From positions 1 through 58,525 of the forward strand of contig NZ_JAERRF010000041.1 of NCBI RefSeq assembly GCF_016741875.1: a stretch of DNA of 58,525 nt, in the 5' to 3' direction. This DNA comes from Streptomyces coffeae (GTDB lineage: Bacteria; Actinomycetota; Actinomycetes; Streptomycetales; Streptomycetaceae). Both the position numbers and the translations under genes were made by a program. This document shows, in pieces, positions 8,446 through 17,512 of the stretch (its first letter is position 1; each line of letters starts with the position of its first letter). A model generated the notes under the pieces. It was not told the DNA's origin. It searched no databases and worked only from the letters and a program-made list of their open reading frames with translations.

Positions 8446-9381
8446 TCACCGGGTCTGCTGGGCCGGGACGCCACGGCTGACCGCCTCGTCCTCCGGGGTG
8501 CCCGCCGCGGCCACCGCCGCGCCGGTCAGCGTGGCCAGCATCTCGCGGACGTTGGTCAGCTGGGCGTTGATGCTGTCGCGGCGGTTGGTGAGGGCCGCCA
8601 GCTCGCGCTCGGACTCGCTGCGGATCCGGTCCGCCTTGGCGTTGGCGTCGGCCACGATGTCCTCGGCCTGGCGCTGGGCGGTCTCCACCGTCTGGCGGGC
8701 CCGGCGCTCCGCGTCGGTACGCAGCTTCTCGGCCTCCAGGCGCAGCTGCTCGGCGCGGTGCTCGATCTCCGCGAGCCGCTTCTCGGCCTTGGCCTGACGG
8801 GAGGCCAGGTCGCGCTCGGACTGCTCGCGGCGCTTGGCCAGATTCGTCTCGAAGTCGGCGGCGGCCTGCGCGGCCTTGGCGCGGGTCTCCTCGAAGAGGG
8901 AGTCCGCCTCCTCGCGCTTGGACTGGGCGTCCTTCTGCGCCTCCTGCCGCAGGGTGGCCGCCTCGCCCTTCGCCTTCTCGACGATACGCGCGCCCTCGTC
9001 CTCGGCCTTCGCCTTGCGGTCGGCGGCGAACGTCTCGGCGTCGTTGCGCACCTGCTGGGCCGCCGACTCGGCGAGCTCACGGTGCTGTTCGGCGGCCCGG
9101 CGAGCCTCCTCGCGCAGGTCCTTGGCCTCCTCCTCGGCGAGACGGAGGATCTTCTCGACCCGGGCGCCGAGCCCCGCGTAGGACGGCTCCGCGTCGTTGA
9201 TCTGGGCCTGAGCGTTCTGCGTCTCGAGGTGCAGCTCCTCGATGCGCTTTTCCAGGGAGGTGATACGGGCCAGTGCACTGTCACGGTCGGCGACGAGCTT
9301 GGTAATGCGGTCGTCCACCTGACCGCGGTCGTATCCACGCCGCACGAGCTCGAAGCCGAAGGGGGAGGAAGTGTCGCTCAT
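8446..9381 (-). CDS. filP: filament-forming coiled-coil protein FilP
   Basis: FilP is an intermediate-filament-like cytoskeletal protein of Streptomyces that assembles near hyphal tips and contributes to stiffness and polar growth with DivIVA and Scy. The 311-aa product starts MSDTSSPFGFELVRRGYDRGQVDD. The RGYDR motif is shared with the N-terminus of Scy and resembles that of DivIVA. From about residue 25 to 290 it is almost unbroken coiled coil rich in Ala, Glu, Arg and Gln. Older annotations call this family cellulose-binding protein. It lies directly downstream of scy on the same strand (174 nt gap), as recalled for SCO5396/SCO5397. The length is normal and no frameshift is visible. Confidence 0.93.
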   Translation of the reverse strand: MSDTSSPFGFELVRRGYDRGQVDDRITKLVADRDSALARITSLEKRIEELHLETQNAQAQINDAEPSYAGLGARVEKILRLAEEEAKDLREEARRAAEQHRELAESAAQQVRNDAETFAADRKAKAEDEGARIVEKAKGEAATLRQEAQKDAQSKREEADSLFEETRAKAAQAAADFETNLAKRREQSERDLASRQAKAEKRLAEIEHRAEQLRLEAEKLRTDAERRARQTVETAQRQAEDIVADANAKADRIRSESERELAALTNRRDSINAQLTNVREMLATLTGAAVAAAGTPEDEAVSRGVPAQQTR

Positions 9382-9555
9382 GGGGTTCCTGTCGAAAGAG
9401 ACCGGTGAGGTGATAGAGGGAATCCTAGGGGGCCGAGCGGCGTGTCATCGAGTCAACGTCTGTTTGATCTGGAGAATGTCCAGCCTTTTGAGTGGCAGTA
9501 AGAGCCAACGCTTGTCACTCGTCGGGATGATTCGGACACGACACGGCGTGTGCCG

Positions 9556-12500
9556 CTAGCCGTCGGAACGTTTTCCGCCCGGTCTGGTCGCACCCGCACC
9601 TGCCGCCGTCTTGACTCCGCCGTTCTCCTTGGCTCCCGCGCCGCCCGACGCGGGGGCCTCGAAGGACTCCAACGCCTCCAGCACGTCCTGGACACGGGAG
9701 ATCTCCGCGTTGATGTCCTCGCGGCGCCGCTTGAGCAATTCCAGCTCGCGCTTGCCCTCGTCCACCATCTCCTTCGCCTCGGCCGTGGCCTCGGTCCGGA
9801 CGCGCTCCGCGTCCCGTGTGGCGTCGGCCTTCTTCTGCTCGGCCTCCTTCAGCAGACCCTCGGCCTTCTTCACCGCCGCGATCCGCACCCGGCCGGCCTC
9901 GCTGTTGGCCTCCGACACCAGCGACTTGGCCTTCTCCTCGGCCTTCATCAGCTGCGCGGTGGCCGCCGCGACCAGCTTGTCCACTCGCTCGCCGGTGGCC
10001 TTCATCTGCTCGGCGGACTCCCGGCGGGCCCGCTCGTGCAGCTCCTCCACCTCGGACTCGGTCCGCGTCCGCAGCTCCTCGGCGCGCTCCCGGATCGCGG
10101 TGGCGTCGCCCCGGGCCTCGCCCAGCATGACATCCGCGTCCGTACGGGCCTTCTCCACCAGCCCGTTGGCCTCCTCGGTGGCCGCGGCGACCAGCCGGTC
10201 GGCCTCCGTGCGGGCCACGCCCACCATCGTGTCCGCCTGCTCCTCGGCCGCGGTCGCCGCCCGCAGCGCGGCCTCCTGCGCCTCCGCGGTGAGCCGCTCG
10301 GCCTCCGCGGCGGACTCGGTGACCAGCCGGTCCGCCTGCTCCGCCGCGTCCGAGCGGCGCTTGTTGCCGTCCTCGCGCGCCCGGTCGACCACCCGGTCCG
10401 CCTCGGCCTGCGCCTCGGTGCGGATCCGCTCGGCCTCGGCCGCCGCGTCGGCCGCGATCCGATCCGCCTCCGCCCGGGTGCGCTCGGCGTGCTGCTGGGC
10501 CGAGCCGACGGTCTCCGCCGCCTCGTTGCGCAGCCGTTCGGCCTCCGCGGTGGCCTCCCTGACCAGCCGCTCCGCCTCGCTCCCGGCCTCGCCGACCAAC
10601 CGGTCGGCCTGTGCGGCGGCCTCCGAGCGGATGTTGTTGGCGTCCCCGCGGGCCTGGGCCCGGGTACGCGCCGCGTCCTGCTCCGCCGTGGCCCGCGCGT
10701 CCGACGCCTCGGTGCGCATCGCCTGCGACCGCGCGGTGGCCTCGGCCACCAGCCGCTGCGCCTCGTCGCTCGCGCCGTTCACCAGGGTGTCGGCCTGCTC
10801 CGCCGCCTCCGCGCGGGCCTTGTTGGCCGCACGGCGCGCCTCGTCGAGCGTCTCATCGGCCTCGGTGCGCAGCCGCTCGGACTCCTGGGTGGCCTCGGCG
10901 AGCAGCCGGTCGGCCTGCTCGGCCGCCTCCGTACGGCGCCGCCCCGCGTCCTCGCGGGCCTCGGTGGTCAGCCGCTCCGACTCGGCGATGGCCTCCGAAA
11001 CCGTACGCTCCGCCAGCGACTTGGCGGCCTCGGTCTCCTCCTGCGCCTCCTGCCGCAGCCGGGTGGCGTCCTGCGAGGCGCGCTCCCGCTCCGCGTAGGC
11101 GTCCGCGCGGACCCGGTCGGCCTCCTCCTGCGCCTCGGTGCGGGTGCGCTCGGCCGCGTGCTCGGCGGCCGTACGCAGCCCGGTGATCTCGGCCTCGGCC
11201 TGCTCGTGCAGCCCGGCGACCGAATCCCGCACCTGCTGCGCGGTCTGCTCGGCCGCGGCCACCATGTCCGACGAGCGCTGCTCGGCCTCCTCGACCAGCC
11301 GCTGCGCCTCGGTCTGCGCCTCGGAGACCCGGTTGCGGGCCGCGGTCAGCAGCTCCTCGCTCTGCTCATGCGCCCGGGTCCGCTCCCGCTGGGCCTCGTC
11401 CCGGGCGTCGGTCAGCAGCTCTTCGGCCTCACGGCGGCGGCGGGCCGCCTCCTCCTGGGCCGCGGCCAGTGCCTCCGCCGCCTCGGCGCCGATCCGCTCG
11501 GCCGCGCTCGTGGCCTCCGCCCGCACCCGGTCGGCCGTCTCCTGTGCCTCGGCGCGCAGCCGCTCCGCCTCCGCGGCGGCCTCGCCGCGCAGCCGCACGG
11601 CCACCGACTCGGCCTCGGCGCGCGCGTTCGACGCGTCCGCCGCGGCCTCCTCGCGCAGCCGCTCGGCCTGCTCCTCGGCCTGCTGGCGCAGCGCGTTCAG
11701 CCGCTCCGCGGACTCCCCGCGCTGCCGCTCGATCTCCTCGGCCGTCTCCCGGCGCAGCCGCTCCGCCTCGGTGTGCGCCTCGCTCAGCGCCTCGTCGGCG
11801 GAGCCGAGCCGCTGCTCGGCCTCCTGGTGCAGCCGGGTCAGCTCGGCCTCTGCGGTGGTCCGGCGGTCCTCCGCCGCCCGCTCGGCCTCCTCGCGCAGCT
11901 CCTCGGCCGCGCGGGTGGCCTCCGACCGGACTTCCTCGGCCCGCTCCTCGGCCGAGGTCACCAGCTCCTCCGCCTCGCCCCGGGCCCGCTTCAGCAGCTC
12001 GTCGGCCTGGCGGCGCAGCGCGTTCGCCCGCTCGATGGCCTCGGTGCGGACCCGCTCGCTCTCGCTGGTCGCGCCCGAACGCGTCTCCTCCGCGTCCTCC
12101 TTGGCCTTGGTCAGCAGCTCCTCGGCGGTGCTGGCCGACTCCTCGATCTGCTGGACCGCCTCCCGGCGCGCCTCGGCGCGGATCCGCTCGCCCTCGGCCA
12201 CCGCCTCGGACCGCAGCTGCTCGGCCTCACCGCGCAGCCGCCGTGCCTCCTCCTGGAGCTCGACGGTCTTGGCGCGGTACTCCTTGGTGTCGTCCTTCGC
12301 CGTGCCCTTGAGCTCCTCGGCGGTGTCATGCGCCTCCGAGCGCAGCCGGTCCGCCTCGGACTCGGCCTCGCGCCGGATCCGCTCCGCGTCCTCGGTCGCC
12401 GCCTTGGTGGTGGCCTGCGCCTGCTCCGAGGCGCGGGTCAGCACCTCCTCGGCGCTCCGCGCCGCCTTGGCCAGCTGCGCGGCCGAGTCCTCGGCGGCCC

Positions 12501-13587
12501 GGGCACGGGCGTCGTCCCCGGCCTCCGAGACCATCCGCTCGGCCTCGGCGCGGGCGTCCTCCCGCAGCTGCTCGGCCTCCGCCCGCAGCGCCTCGGCCTC
12601 CTTGGTGGCCTCGCCGACCAGCCGGGCGACCTCCGCCCTGGCCGTACGGGTGCGCTGCTCGTTGTCCGTCTCGGCGGCCGAAAGCCGCTTGGCCGCCGTG
12701 TCCTTGGCCTCGTTGAGGACCCGCTCCGCCTCGGCGCGCGCCTCGCGCAGCGCCGTCTCCGCCTCCTGCGCCCGCTGCTCGGCGGCGCGGGTCTGCTCGG
12801 CGGCCTGGCGGCGGGCCTCCTCCGTCTCGGTGGAGGCCCCGGCCCGCAGCTGCTCGGCGTGGTCGGTGGCCTCCTGGGCCTGTGCTCCGGCCGCGTTGAG
12901 CAGCCGCTCGGCGTCCGCGCGGGCCCGGCGCAGAATCGCCTCGGCCTCGGAACGGGCGGACTCCGCCTCCGAACCGAGCCGCTGACGGGCCTGCTCGACC
13001 AGCCGCTGGGCCTCGGCGCGGGCGGCCGACAGCGACTGGTCGGCCTCGGTCCGGGACTCGTCCAGCAGCCGGCGGGCCTGGTCCTCGCTCCGGGCGCGCA
13101 GCTGCTCGGCCCAGGCGACGTTCTCGTTGACATGCGACTCGACGGTGGCGCGGCGCTCGGCGAGCTCCTGGTCCAGCCGCTGGCGGCGGGCCACCGCCTC
13201 GGCGTGCAGCTCGGCTTCGAGCCGGGCCTGCCGCTCGGCCTGCTCCTGGAGCAGCCGCTGGGTCTGGGCGCGGGTCTCGCGCAGCTCGCGCTCGGCGTCC
13301 GCGCGCAGCTGGTCGGCCTGGATCTGCGCATTGCGCAGCAACTGTTCTGCCTGGTAGCCGAGGTTGGCGCTGTCGTAGGCAGGACGGGTCGCCAGAGTGC
13401 GGCGCGCCTCGTGCAGCTTGGCGCGCAGCACCTCGACTTGGTAGCCGAGGTCGTCGGCGTGCTGGACGGCCTTCTCCCGCTCGGTCTTCAGCCGCTCCAT
13501 CTCGGCCTCGAACTTCGAGAGCTGATCGTCAGGCTCGTAGCGGTCGTAGCCCCGCACTGCGCGGTCCCATCCGTCCCCTGGTCGCAT
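9556..13587 (-). CDS. scy: polarized growth protein Scy
   Basis: Scy is the very long coiled-coil scaffold of the Streptomyces tip-organising centre; it binds DivIVA and FilP and controls where hyphae branch. The 1343-aa product has RGYDR near residue 12, a more ordinary heptad region to about residue 150, then over 1,000 residues of degenerate repeats built from units such as EAERLRxEAxExA and AEEQADRLVxEA. The known protein is about 1,326 aa, so this copy is full length. The ATG at 13587 has GGAG 10 nt upstream; an in-frame GTG at 13557 (VRGYDRYEP) is an alternative. The opposite strand is open for nearly the whole length because of the biased repeat codons; this is not coding. Confidence 0.95.
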   Translation of the reverse strand: MRPGDGWDRAVRGYDRYEPDDQLSKFEAEMERLKTEREKAVQHADDLGYQVEVLRAKLHEARRTLATRPAYDSANLGYQAEQLLRNAQIQADQLRADAERELRETRAQTQRLLQEQAERQARLEAELHAEAVARRQRLDQELAERRATVESHVNENVAWAEQLRARSEDQARRLLDESRTEADQSLSAARAEAQRLVEQARQRLGSEAESARSEAEAILRRARADAERLLNAAGAQAQEATDHAEQLRAGASTETEEARRQAAEQTRAAEQRAQEAETALREARAEAERVLNEAKDTAAKRLSAAETDNEQRTRTARAEVARLVGEATKEAEALRAEAEQLREDARAEAERMVSEAGDDARARAAEDSAAQLAKAARSAEEVLTRASEQAQATTKAATEDAERIRREAESEADRLRSEAHDTAEELKGTAKDDTKEYRAKTVELQEEARRLRGEAEQLRSEAVAEGERIRAEARREAVQQIEESASTAEELLTKAKEDAEETRSGATSESERVRTEAIERANALRRQADELLKRARGEAEELVTSAEERAEEVRSEATRAAEELREEAERAAEDRRTTAEAELTRLHQEAEQRLGSADEALSEAHTEAERLRRETAEEIERQRGESAERLNALRQQAEEQAERLREEAAADASNARAEAESVAVRLRGEAAAEAERLRAEAQETADRVRAEATSAAERIGAEAAEALAAAQEEAARRRREAEELLTDARDEAQRERTRAHEQSEELLTAARNRVSEAQTEAQRLVEEAEQRSSDMVAAAEQTAQQVRDSVAGLHEQAEAEITGLRTAAEHAAERTRTEAQEEADRVRADAYAERERASQDATRLRQEAQEETEAAKSLAERTVSEAIAESERLTTEAREDAGRRRTEAAEQADRLLAEATQESERLRTEADETLDEARRAANKARAEAAEQADTLVNGASDEAQRLVAEATARSQAMRTEASDARATAEQDAARTRAQARGDANNIRSEAAAQADRLVGEAGSEAERLVREATAEAERLRNEAAETVGSAQQHAERTRAEADRIAADAAAEAERIRTEAQAEADRVVDRAREDGNKRRSDAAEQADRLVTESAAEAERLTAEAQEAALRAATAAEEQADTMVGVARTEADRLVAAATEEANGLVEKARTDADVMLGEARGDATAIRERAEELRTRTESEVEELHERARRESAEQMKATGERVDKLVAAATAQLMKAEEKAKSLVSEANSEAGRVRIAAVKKAEGLLKEAEQKKADATRDAERVRTEATAEAKEMVDEGKRELELLKRRREDINAEISRVQDVLEALESFEAPASGGAGAKENGGVKTAAGAGATRPGGKRSDG

Positions 13588-13800
13588 TGGCGGCCGACTC
13601 CGTACCTCGCGGTCCCTCGCGGTTCCTTGTGGTCCCGGCCCGGCGACATGCTATGCCGGACGGTGCGGAGCTGGCCCTTCCGAAGAAATGGTGTCAGATC
13701 ATCGGCAAAGCCCGGGCCGGACCCCAAACCCTTCCGACTCCCGTGCCCCGGCCGAGCCTGCACTCTACCGGCCGGGGAAGGGGTAGGTCAGTGGTGCGCT

Positions 13801-14241
13801 TCAGTGGTCCGCTTCGGAAGGAGGTGCCGCGGTGACGAGTTCGGTGAGCACCCCGTGGCAGTCCTTGGGGTGCAGGAAGGTGATCCGGGAGTTCATCGAG
13901 CCGCGGCGGGGCTCCTCGTAGAGGACCCGGACGCCCTTGCCGCGGATGTCCTCGGAGTCGGTGTCGACGTCGGCGGTGCCGAAGGCGATGTGGTGGACCC
14001 CCTCGCCGTTCTTGGCCAGCCACTTGCCGACCGCCGAATCCTCCCTGGTCGGCTCCAGGAGCTGGAGGTAGGAGGCGCCGCCGTCCGAGGTCTCGTTGAT
14101 CTTGAGCATGGCCTCGCGCACGCCCTGCTCCTCGTTGACCTCGGAGTGGAACACCTCGAAGCCGTACGTGGCACGGTAGAACTCGACAGTCTTGTCGAGG
14201 TCGAAGCAGGCGATCCCGATGTGGTCGATTCTCGTCAGCAT
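13801..14241 (-). CDS. mce: methylmalonyl-CoA epimerase
   Basis: The enzyme interconverts (R)- and (S)-methylmalonyl-CoA, linking propionyl-CoA carboxylation with methylmalonyl-CoA mutase. The 146-aa product is a vicinal-oxygen-chelate protein with two glyoxalase-like modules. Likely metal ligands are H7 (RIDHIG), Q60 (YLQLLEP), H84 (GVHHIAF) and E134 (VLTELV), in the expected order. The ATG at 14241 gives the family N-terminus MLTRIDHIGIA. It is divergent from the acetyl-CoA acetyltransferase gene and close to meaB, which fits a propionate/methylmalonyl neighbourhood. The gap to scy (13588-13800) shows nothing recognised. Confidence 0.92.
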   Translation of the reverse strand: MLTRIDHIGIACFDLDKTVEFYRATYGFEVFHSEVNEEQGVREAMLKINETSDGGASYLQLLEPTREDSAVGKWLAKNGEGVHHIAFGTADVDTDSEDIRGKGVRVLYEEPRRGSMNSRITFLHPKDCHGVLTELVTAAPPSEADH

Positions 14242-14381
14242 GGGACCAGTGCACCGCCCTCCCGGTGGTTACGCAACGTGCGCGCGATCACACCGATGGG
14301 CCGGTGACCGCGCGGGTAACCGGTCAGTACATTGACGATAACCCTCGTTAACTTCCTTCTTCTCGTGAAGGGAAGCACCAC

Positions 14382-15608
14382 ATGACTGCACCGACGACCA
14401 GTAACGCCAAGACCACCTCTGTGATCGTGGCGGGTGCTCGCACCCCCATGGGACGGCTGCTCGGCAGCCTGCGCTCGTTCTCCGGCGCCGACCTGGGGGG
14501 CATCGCCATCAAGGCCGCGATGGACCGGGCCGGGGTCGGCGGAGACCAGGTGCAGTACGTCATCATGGGGCAGGTGCTCCAGGCGGGCGCCGGACAGATT
14601 CCGGCCCGGCAGGCGGCCGTGAAGGCCGGTATCCCGATGAACGTGCCCGCCCTCACCGTCAACAAGGTCTGTCTCTCCGGCCTCGACGCCATCGCCCTGG
14701 CCGACCAGCTCATCCGCGCGGGTGAGTTCGACGTGGTGGTCGCGGGCGGCCAGGAGTCCATGACCAACGCCCCGCACCTGCTGCCCAAGTCGCGGGAGGG
14801 CCACAAGTACGGCGCCATCGAGATGCTCGACGCGATGGCCCACGACGGGCTCACCGACGCCTTCGAGAACATCGCCATGGGCGAGTCCACCGAGAAGCAC
14901 AACACCCGGCTGGGCATCCTCCGCCCCGATCAGGACGAGATCGCCGCCCGCTCCCACCAGCGGGCCGCCGCCGCCCAGAAGAATGGCCTGTTCGACGCCG
15001 AGATCACCCCCGTGGAGATCCCGCAGCGCAAGGGTGAGCCGGTCGTCTTCGCCAAGGACGAGGGCATCCGCGGGGAGACCACCGCCGAGTCCCTGGGCAA
15101 GCTGCGCCCCGCCTTCGCCAAGGACGGCACCATCACCGCCGGAACCTCCTCGCAGATCTCCGACGGTGCCGCCGCGGTCGTGGTGATGAGCAAGGCCAAG
15201 GCCGAGGAGCTGGGCCTGGAGTGGATCGCCGAGATCGGCGCCCACGGCAATGTGGCCGGACCCGACAACTCCCTCCAGTCGCAGCCGTCCAACGCCATCG
15301 CGCACGCCCTGGGCAAGGAGGGGCTGACCGTCGACGACCTCGATCTGATCGAGATCAACGAGGCGTTCGCCGCGGTCGCGGTGCAGTCAATGAAGGATCT
15401 GGGCGTTTCCTCCGAAAAGGTGAATGTGAACGGTGGCGCCATCGCCCTCGGACATCCGATCGGGATGTCCGGCGCTCGGATCGTGCTGCACCTGGCGCTG
15501 GAGCTGCGCCGGCGCGGCGGCGGTACGGGCGCGGCGGCGCTGTGCGGCGGTGGCGGTCAGGGCGACGCGCTGATCATCCGGGTGCCCGGGAACGGGAAGA
15601 AGGCGTGA
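14382..15608 (+). CDS. acetyl-CoA C-acetyltransferase (thiolase)
   Basis: A 408-aa thiolase that condenses two acetyl-CoA to acetoacetyl-CoA or cleaves it. The active-site Cys is C97 in NKVCLSGLDA. The catalytic His is in GGAIALGHPIGMSGAR and the second Cys is in ALCGGGGQGDALII. The length of about 400 aa is typical of biosynthetic thiolases. The ATG is preceded by GAAGGGAAG at good spacing. It is divergent from mce with a 140-nt gap and is followed 83 nt later by meaB. Confidence 0.93.
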   Translation: MTAPTTSNAKTTSVIVAGARTPMGRLLGSLRSFSGADLGGIAIKAAMDRAGVGGDQVQYVIMGQVLQAGAGQIPARQAAVKAGIPMNVPALTVNKVCLSGLDAIALADQLIRAGEFDVVVAGGQESMTNAPHLLPKSREGHKYGAIEMLDAMAHDGLTDAFENIAMGESTEKHNTRLGILRPDQDEIAARSHQRAAAAQKNGLFDAEITPVEIPQRKGEPVVFAKDEGIRGETTAESLGKLRPAFAKDGTITAGTSSQISDGAAAVVVMSKAKAEELGLEWIAEIGAHGNVAGPDNSLQSQPSNAIAHALGKEGLTVDDLDLIEINEAFAAVAVQSMKDLGVSSEKVNVNGGAIALGHPIGMSGARIVLHLALELRRRGGGTGAAALCGGGGQGDALIIRVPGNGKKA

Positions 15609-15691
15609 TCCCGGCGGTCGCCGGCGAGTGGTTCTGAACCGCCGCCGGTCCATCGGATACGGCGGTACGAGCGTTGAGGAGCGCGGCACCC

Positions 15692-16651
15692 ATGAATGAT
15701 GTGCCCACCCTGGTGGAGCAGGCCCGGCAGGGGCGGCCGCGTGCGGTCGCCCGGCTGATCTCGCTGATCGAAGGCGATGCGCCGCAGTTGCGCGAGGTGA
15801 TGGCGGCGCTGGCTCCGCTGGCCGGGGGTGCGTATGTGGTGGGGCTGACCGGCTCCCCGGGAGTCGGCAAGTCCACCTCGACCTCAGCGCTCGTCTCCGC
15901 CTACCGCCGGATCGGCAAGCGGGTGGGGGTCCTCGCGGTGGACCCCTCCTCGCCGTTCTCCGGCGGGGCGCTGCTCGGCGACCGCGTCCGGATGTCCGAG
16001 CACGCCTCGGACCCCGGTGTCTACATCCGCTCCATGGCCACCCGCGGCCATCTGGGCGGGCTCGCCTGGGCCGCACCGCAGGCCATCCGGGTGCTGGATG
16101 CGGCCGGATGCGATGTGGTGCTGGTGGAGACGGTGGGCGTCGGCCAGTCCGAGGTGGAGATCGCGGCCCAGGCCGACACCAGTGTGGTGCTGCTGGCGCC
16201 CGGAATGGGCGACGGGATCCAGGCGGCCAAGGCCGGGATCCTGGAGATCGGCGATGTGTACGTGGTCAACAAGGCCGACCGGGAGGGCGCCGACGCCACC
16301 GCCCGCGAGCTCAACCACATGCTGGGCCTGGGCGAGGCCAGGTCGCCGGGCGACTGGCGGCCGCCGATCGTGAAGACGGTGGCGGCGCGCGCCGAGGGCA
16401 TCGACGAGGTGGTCGAGGCGCTGGAGAAGCACCGCGCGTGGATGGAGGAGCACGGTGTGCTGGCCGAGCGCCGGATGCGGCGGGCGGCCGGTGAGGTCGA
16501 GACGATCGCGGTGACGGCGCTGCGCGCGCGCATCGGCGATCTGCACGGCGACCGGCGCCTGGGCGCGCTGGCGGAACGGGTCGTGGCCGGCGAGCTGGAT
16601 CCGTACACGGCCGCCGACGAACTGGTGGCGGGGGTCACGGAAGGGTCGTGA
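15692..16651 (+). CDS. meaB: methylmalonyl-CoA mutase-associated GTPase MeaB
   Basis: MeaB is a G3E-family GTPase that protects and reloads adenosylcobalamin-dependent acyl-CoA mutases. The 319-aa product has Walker A GSPGVGKST, switch segment VDPSSPFSGGALLGDRVRM, the D-x2-G equivalent VETVGVGQSE and base-specificity motif NKAD. The ATG at 15692 (MNDVPTLVEQARQG) has GAGGAG 10 nt upstream; an in-frame TTG 18 nt earlier is not preferred. Together with mce and icmA it points to cobalamin-dependent short-chain acyl-CoA rearrangement in this chromosome region. Confidence 0.93.
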   Translation: MNDVPTLVEQARQGRPRAVARLISLIEGDAPQLREVMAALAPLAGGAYVVGLTGSPGVGKSTSTSALVSAYRRIGKRVGVLAVDPSSPFSGGALLGDRVRMSEHASDPGVYIRSMATRGHLGGLAWAAPQAIRVLDAAGCDVVLVETVGVGQSEVEIAAQADTSVVLLAPGMGDGIQAAKAGILEIGDVYVVNKADREGADATARELNHMLGLGEARSPGDWRPPIVKTVAARAEGIDEVVEALEKHRAWMEEHGVLAERRMRRAAGEVETIAVTALRARIGDLHGDRRLGALAERVVAGELDPYTAADELVAGVTEGS

Positions 16652-16715
16652 ACGCGCGGGGGCGGGCCCCGGTGCGCGGGGCCCGCCGTACGAGCGTGGT
16701 GTGGTCCTCCGCCGG

Positions 16716-17399
16716 TCAGTCGTCGTCGCGGTCGTCGGCCTCGTTGCCGTCCCGGTCGTCGTCGGACGCGGTCCGGGTGACCTTGCCGGTCTGCGGGTCG
16801 ACGGTCAGGTCGTGCTCCTTGTGGTTCTTCACGACCTCGACCTCCCAGGTCGGCGCGTGGTCGTCGTCGAGGTCCACGGAGGTCACGGTGCCGCCGCCCG
16901 TCGCGGCCTTCCGGGCCGCCTCGACGGCGCTCACCTCGGCCTTCTTCAGGGTGGTGCGCTCACCGGCGTCGTTGGCGTCGTCGGTTTCGGCACGGTCCAC
17001 GCGCTGGTTCAGCACCGTGCCGCTGGAGGCGTCCACGGTGACCTCGTGCCACTTCCCGTCCTTGCCCAGGATCTCCGCGTCCCAGGCGGCGGTGCGGGCG
17101 TCGTCGTCCAGGTCGATGGAGGACAGCGTGCCCGGCACGGCCTTCAGGGCCGTAGCCGCCGCGTCGGAGAGCGTCACCCGGGCGGTCCTGACAGACTCGT
17201 GGCCGCGGTCCGCCTCGTCGGCGTCGTCCCGGTCGTCGGAGTGGTAGCTCGCCACCTTCCCGGACGCCGGAGCCGCACCGGCCGCACCGGCGGACGACGA
17301 CCGCGCGCTGCCCGTCCCGCTGTCCGCCAGGGCGACGGCCGTACCGCCGCCGATCAGGGCGGCCGCGGCGACGGTGGCGATGACGATGTTGCGCTTCAT
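16716..17399 (-). CDS. secreted PepSY-domain protein
   Basis: The 227-aa product has a Sec-type signal peptide (MKRNIVIATVAAAALIGGG, cleavage probably after AVALA). Two PepSY-like domains follow (about residues 65-135 and 140-210), each with the WDVEV-type strand near AAWDAEI and TWEVEVV and an acidic ending. PepSY domains are thought to inhibit peptidases or bind cell-envelope ligands. The gene is divergent from the two-component pair at 17513, and the shared 113-nt gap carries CTGAAG repeats, so it is a likely target of that response regulator. The same PepSY/OmpR-regulator pairing is common in actinomycetes. Confidence 0.8.
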   Translation of the reverse strand: MKRNIVIATVAAAALIGGGTAVALADSGTGSARSSSAGAAGAAPASGKVASYHSDDRDDADEADRGHESVRTARVTLSDAAATALKAVPGTLSSIDLDDDARTAAWDAEILGKDGKWHEVTVDASSGTVLNQRVDRAETDDANDAGERTTLKKAEVSAVEAARKAATGGGTVTSVDLDDDHAPTWEVEVVKNHKEHDLTVDPQTGKVTRTASDDDRDGNEADDRDDD

Positions 17400-17452
17400 G
17401 AGGGTTCCTCCCCGAGTGCTGTTCGGACGTTCACCACCTTCACGGAGCGATG

Positions 17453-17490
17453 CTGAAGCTGAGCTGAAGCCACCTGAAGAGATCTTCAGG
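17453..17490. promoter_or_regulatory. candidate response-regulator binding site
   Basis: CTGAAG occurs three times, at 17453-17458, 17464-17469 and 17474-17479, with start-to-start spacing of 11 and 10 nt. The last copy is half of a palindrome, cctgaaga-ga-tcttcagg (17473-17490, 8-bp arms). OmpR-family regulators bind direct half-sites about one helical turn apart. The site is 23 nt upstream of the response regulator start and in the shared divergent promoter of the PepSY gene. Confidence 0.5.
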
Positions 17491-17512
17491 TTCGCTTTGG
17501 GAGGCTGGTCGC

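Noticed and set aside
9600..13500. Short repeated motifs in 9.6-13.5 kb as a possible CRISPR or satellite
   Set aside because: Repeats are degenerate, in frame and encode Scy coiled-coil units; there are no constant repeats with unique spacers.
9550..14307. A 1,585-codon open frame on the plus strand opposite scy
   Set aside because: It is caused by the repetitive, GC-skewed codons of the scy coiled coil. The product is Leu/Gly/Arg-rich without any domain, and scy on the other strand is certain.
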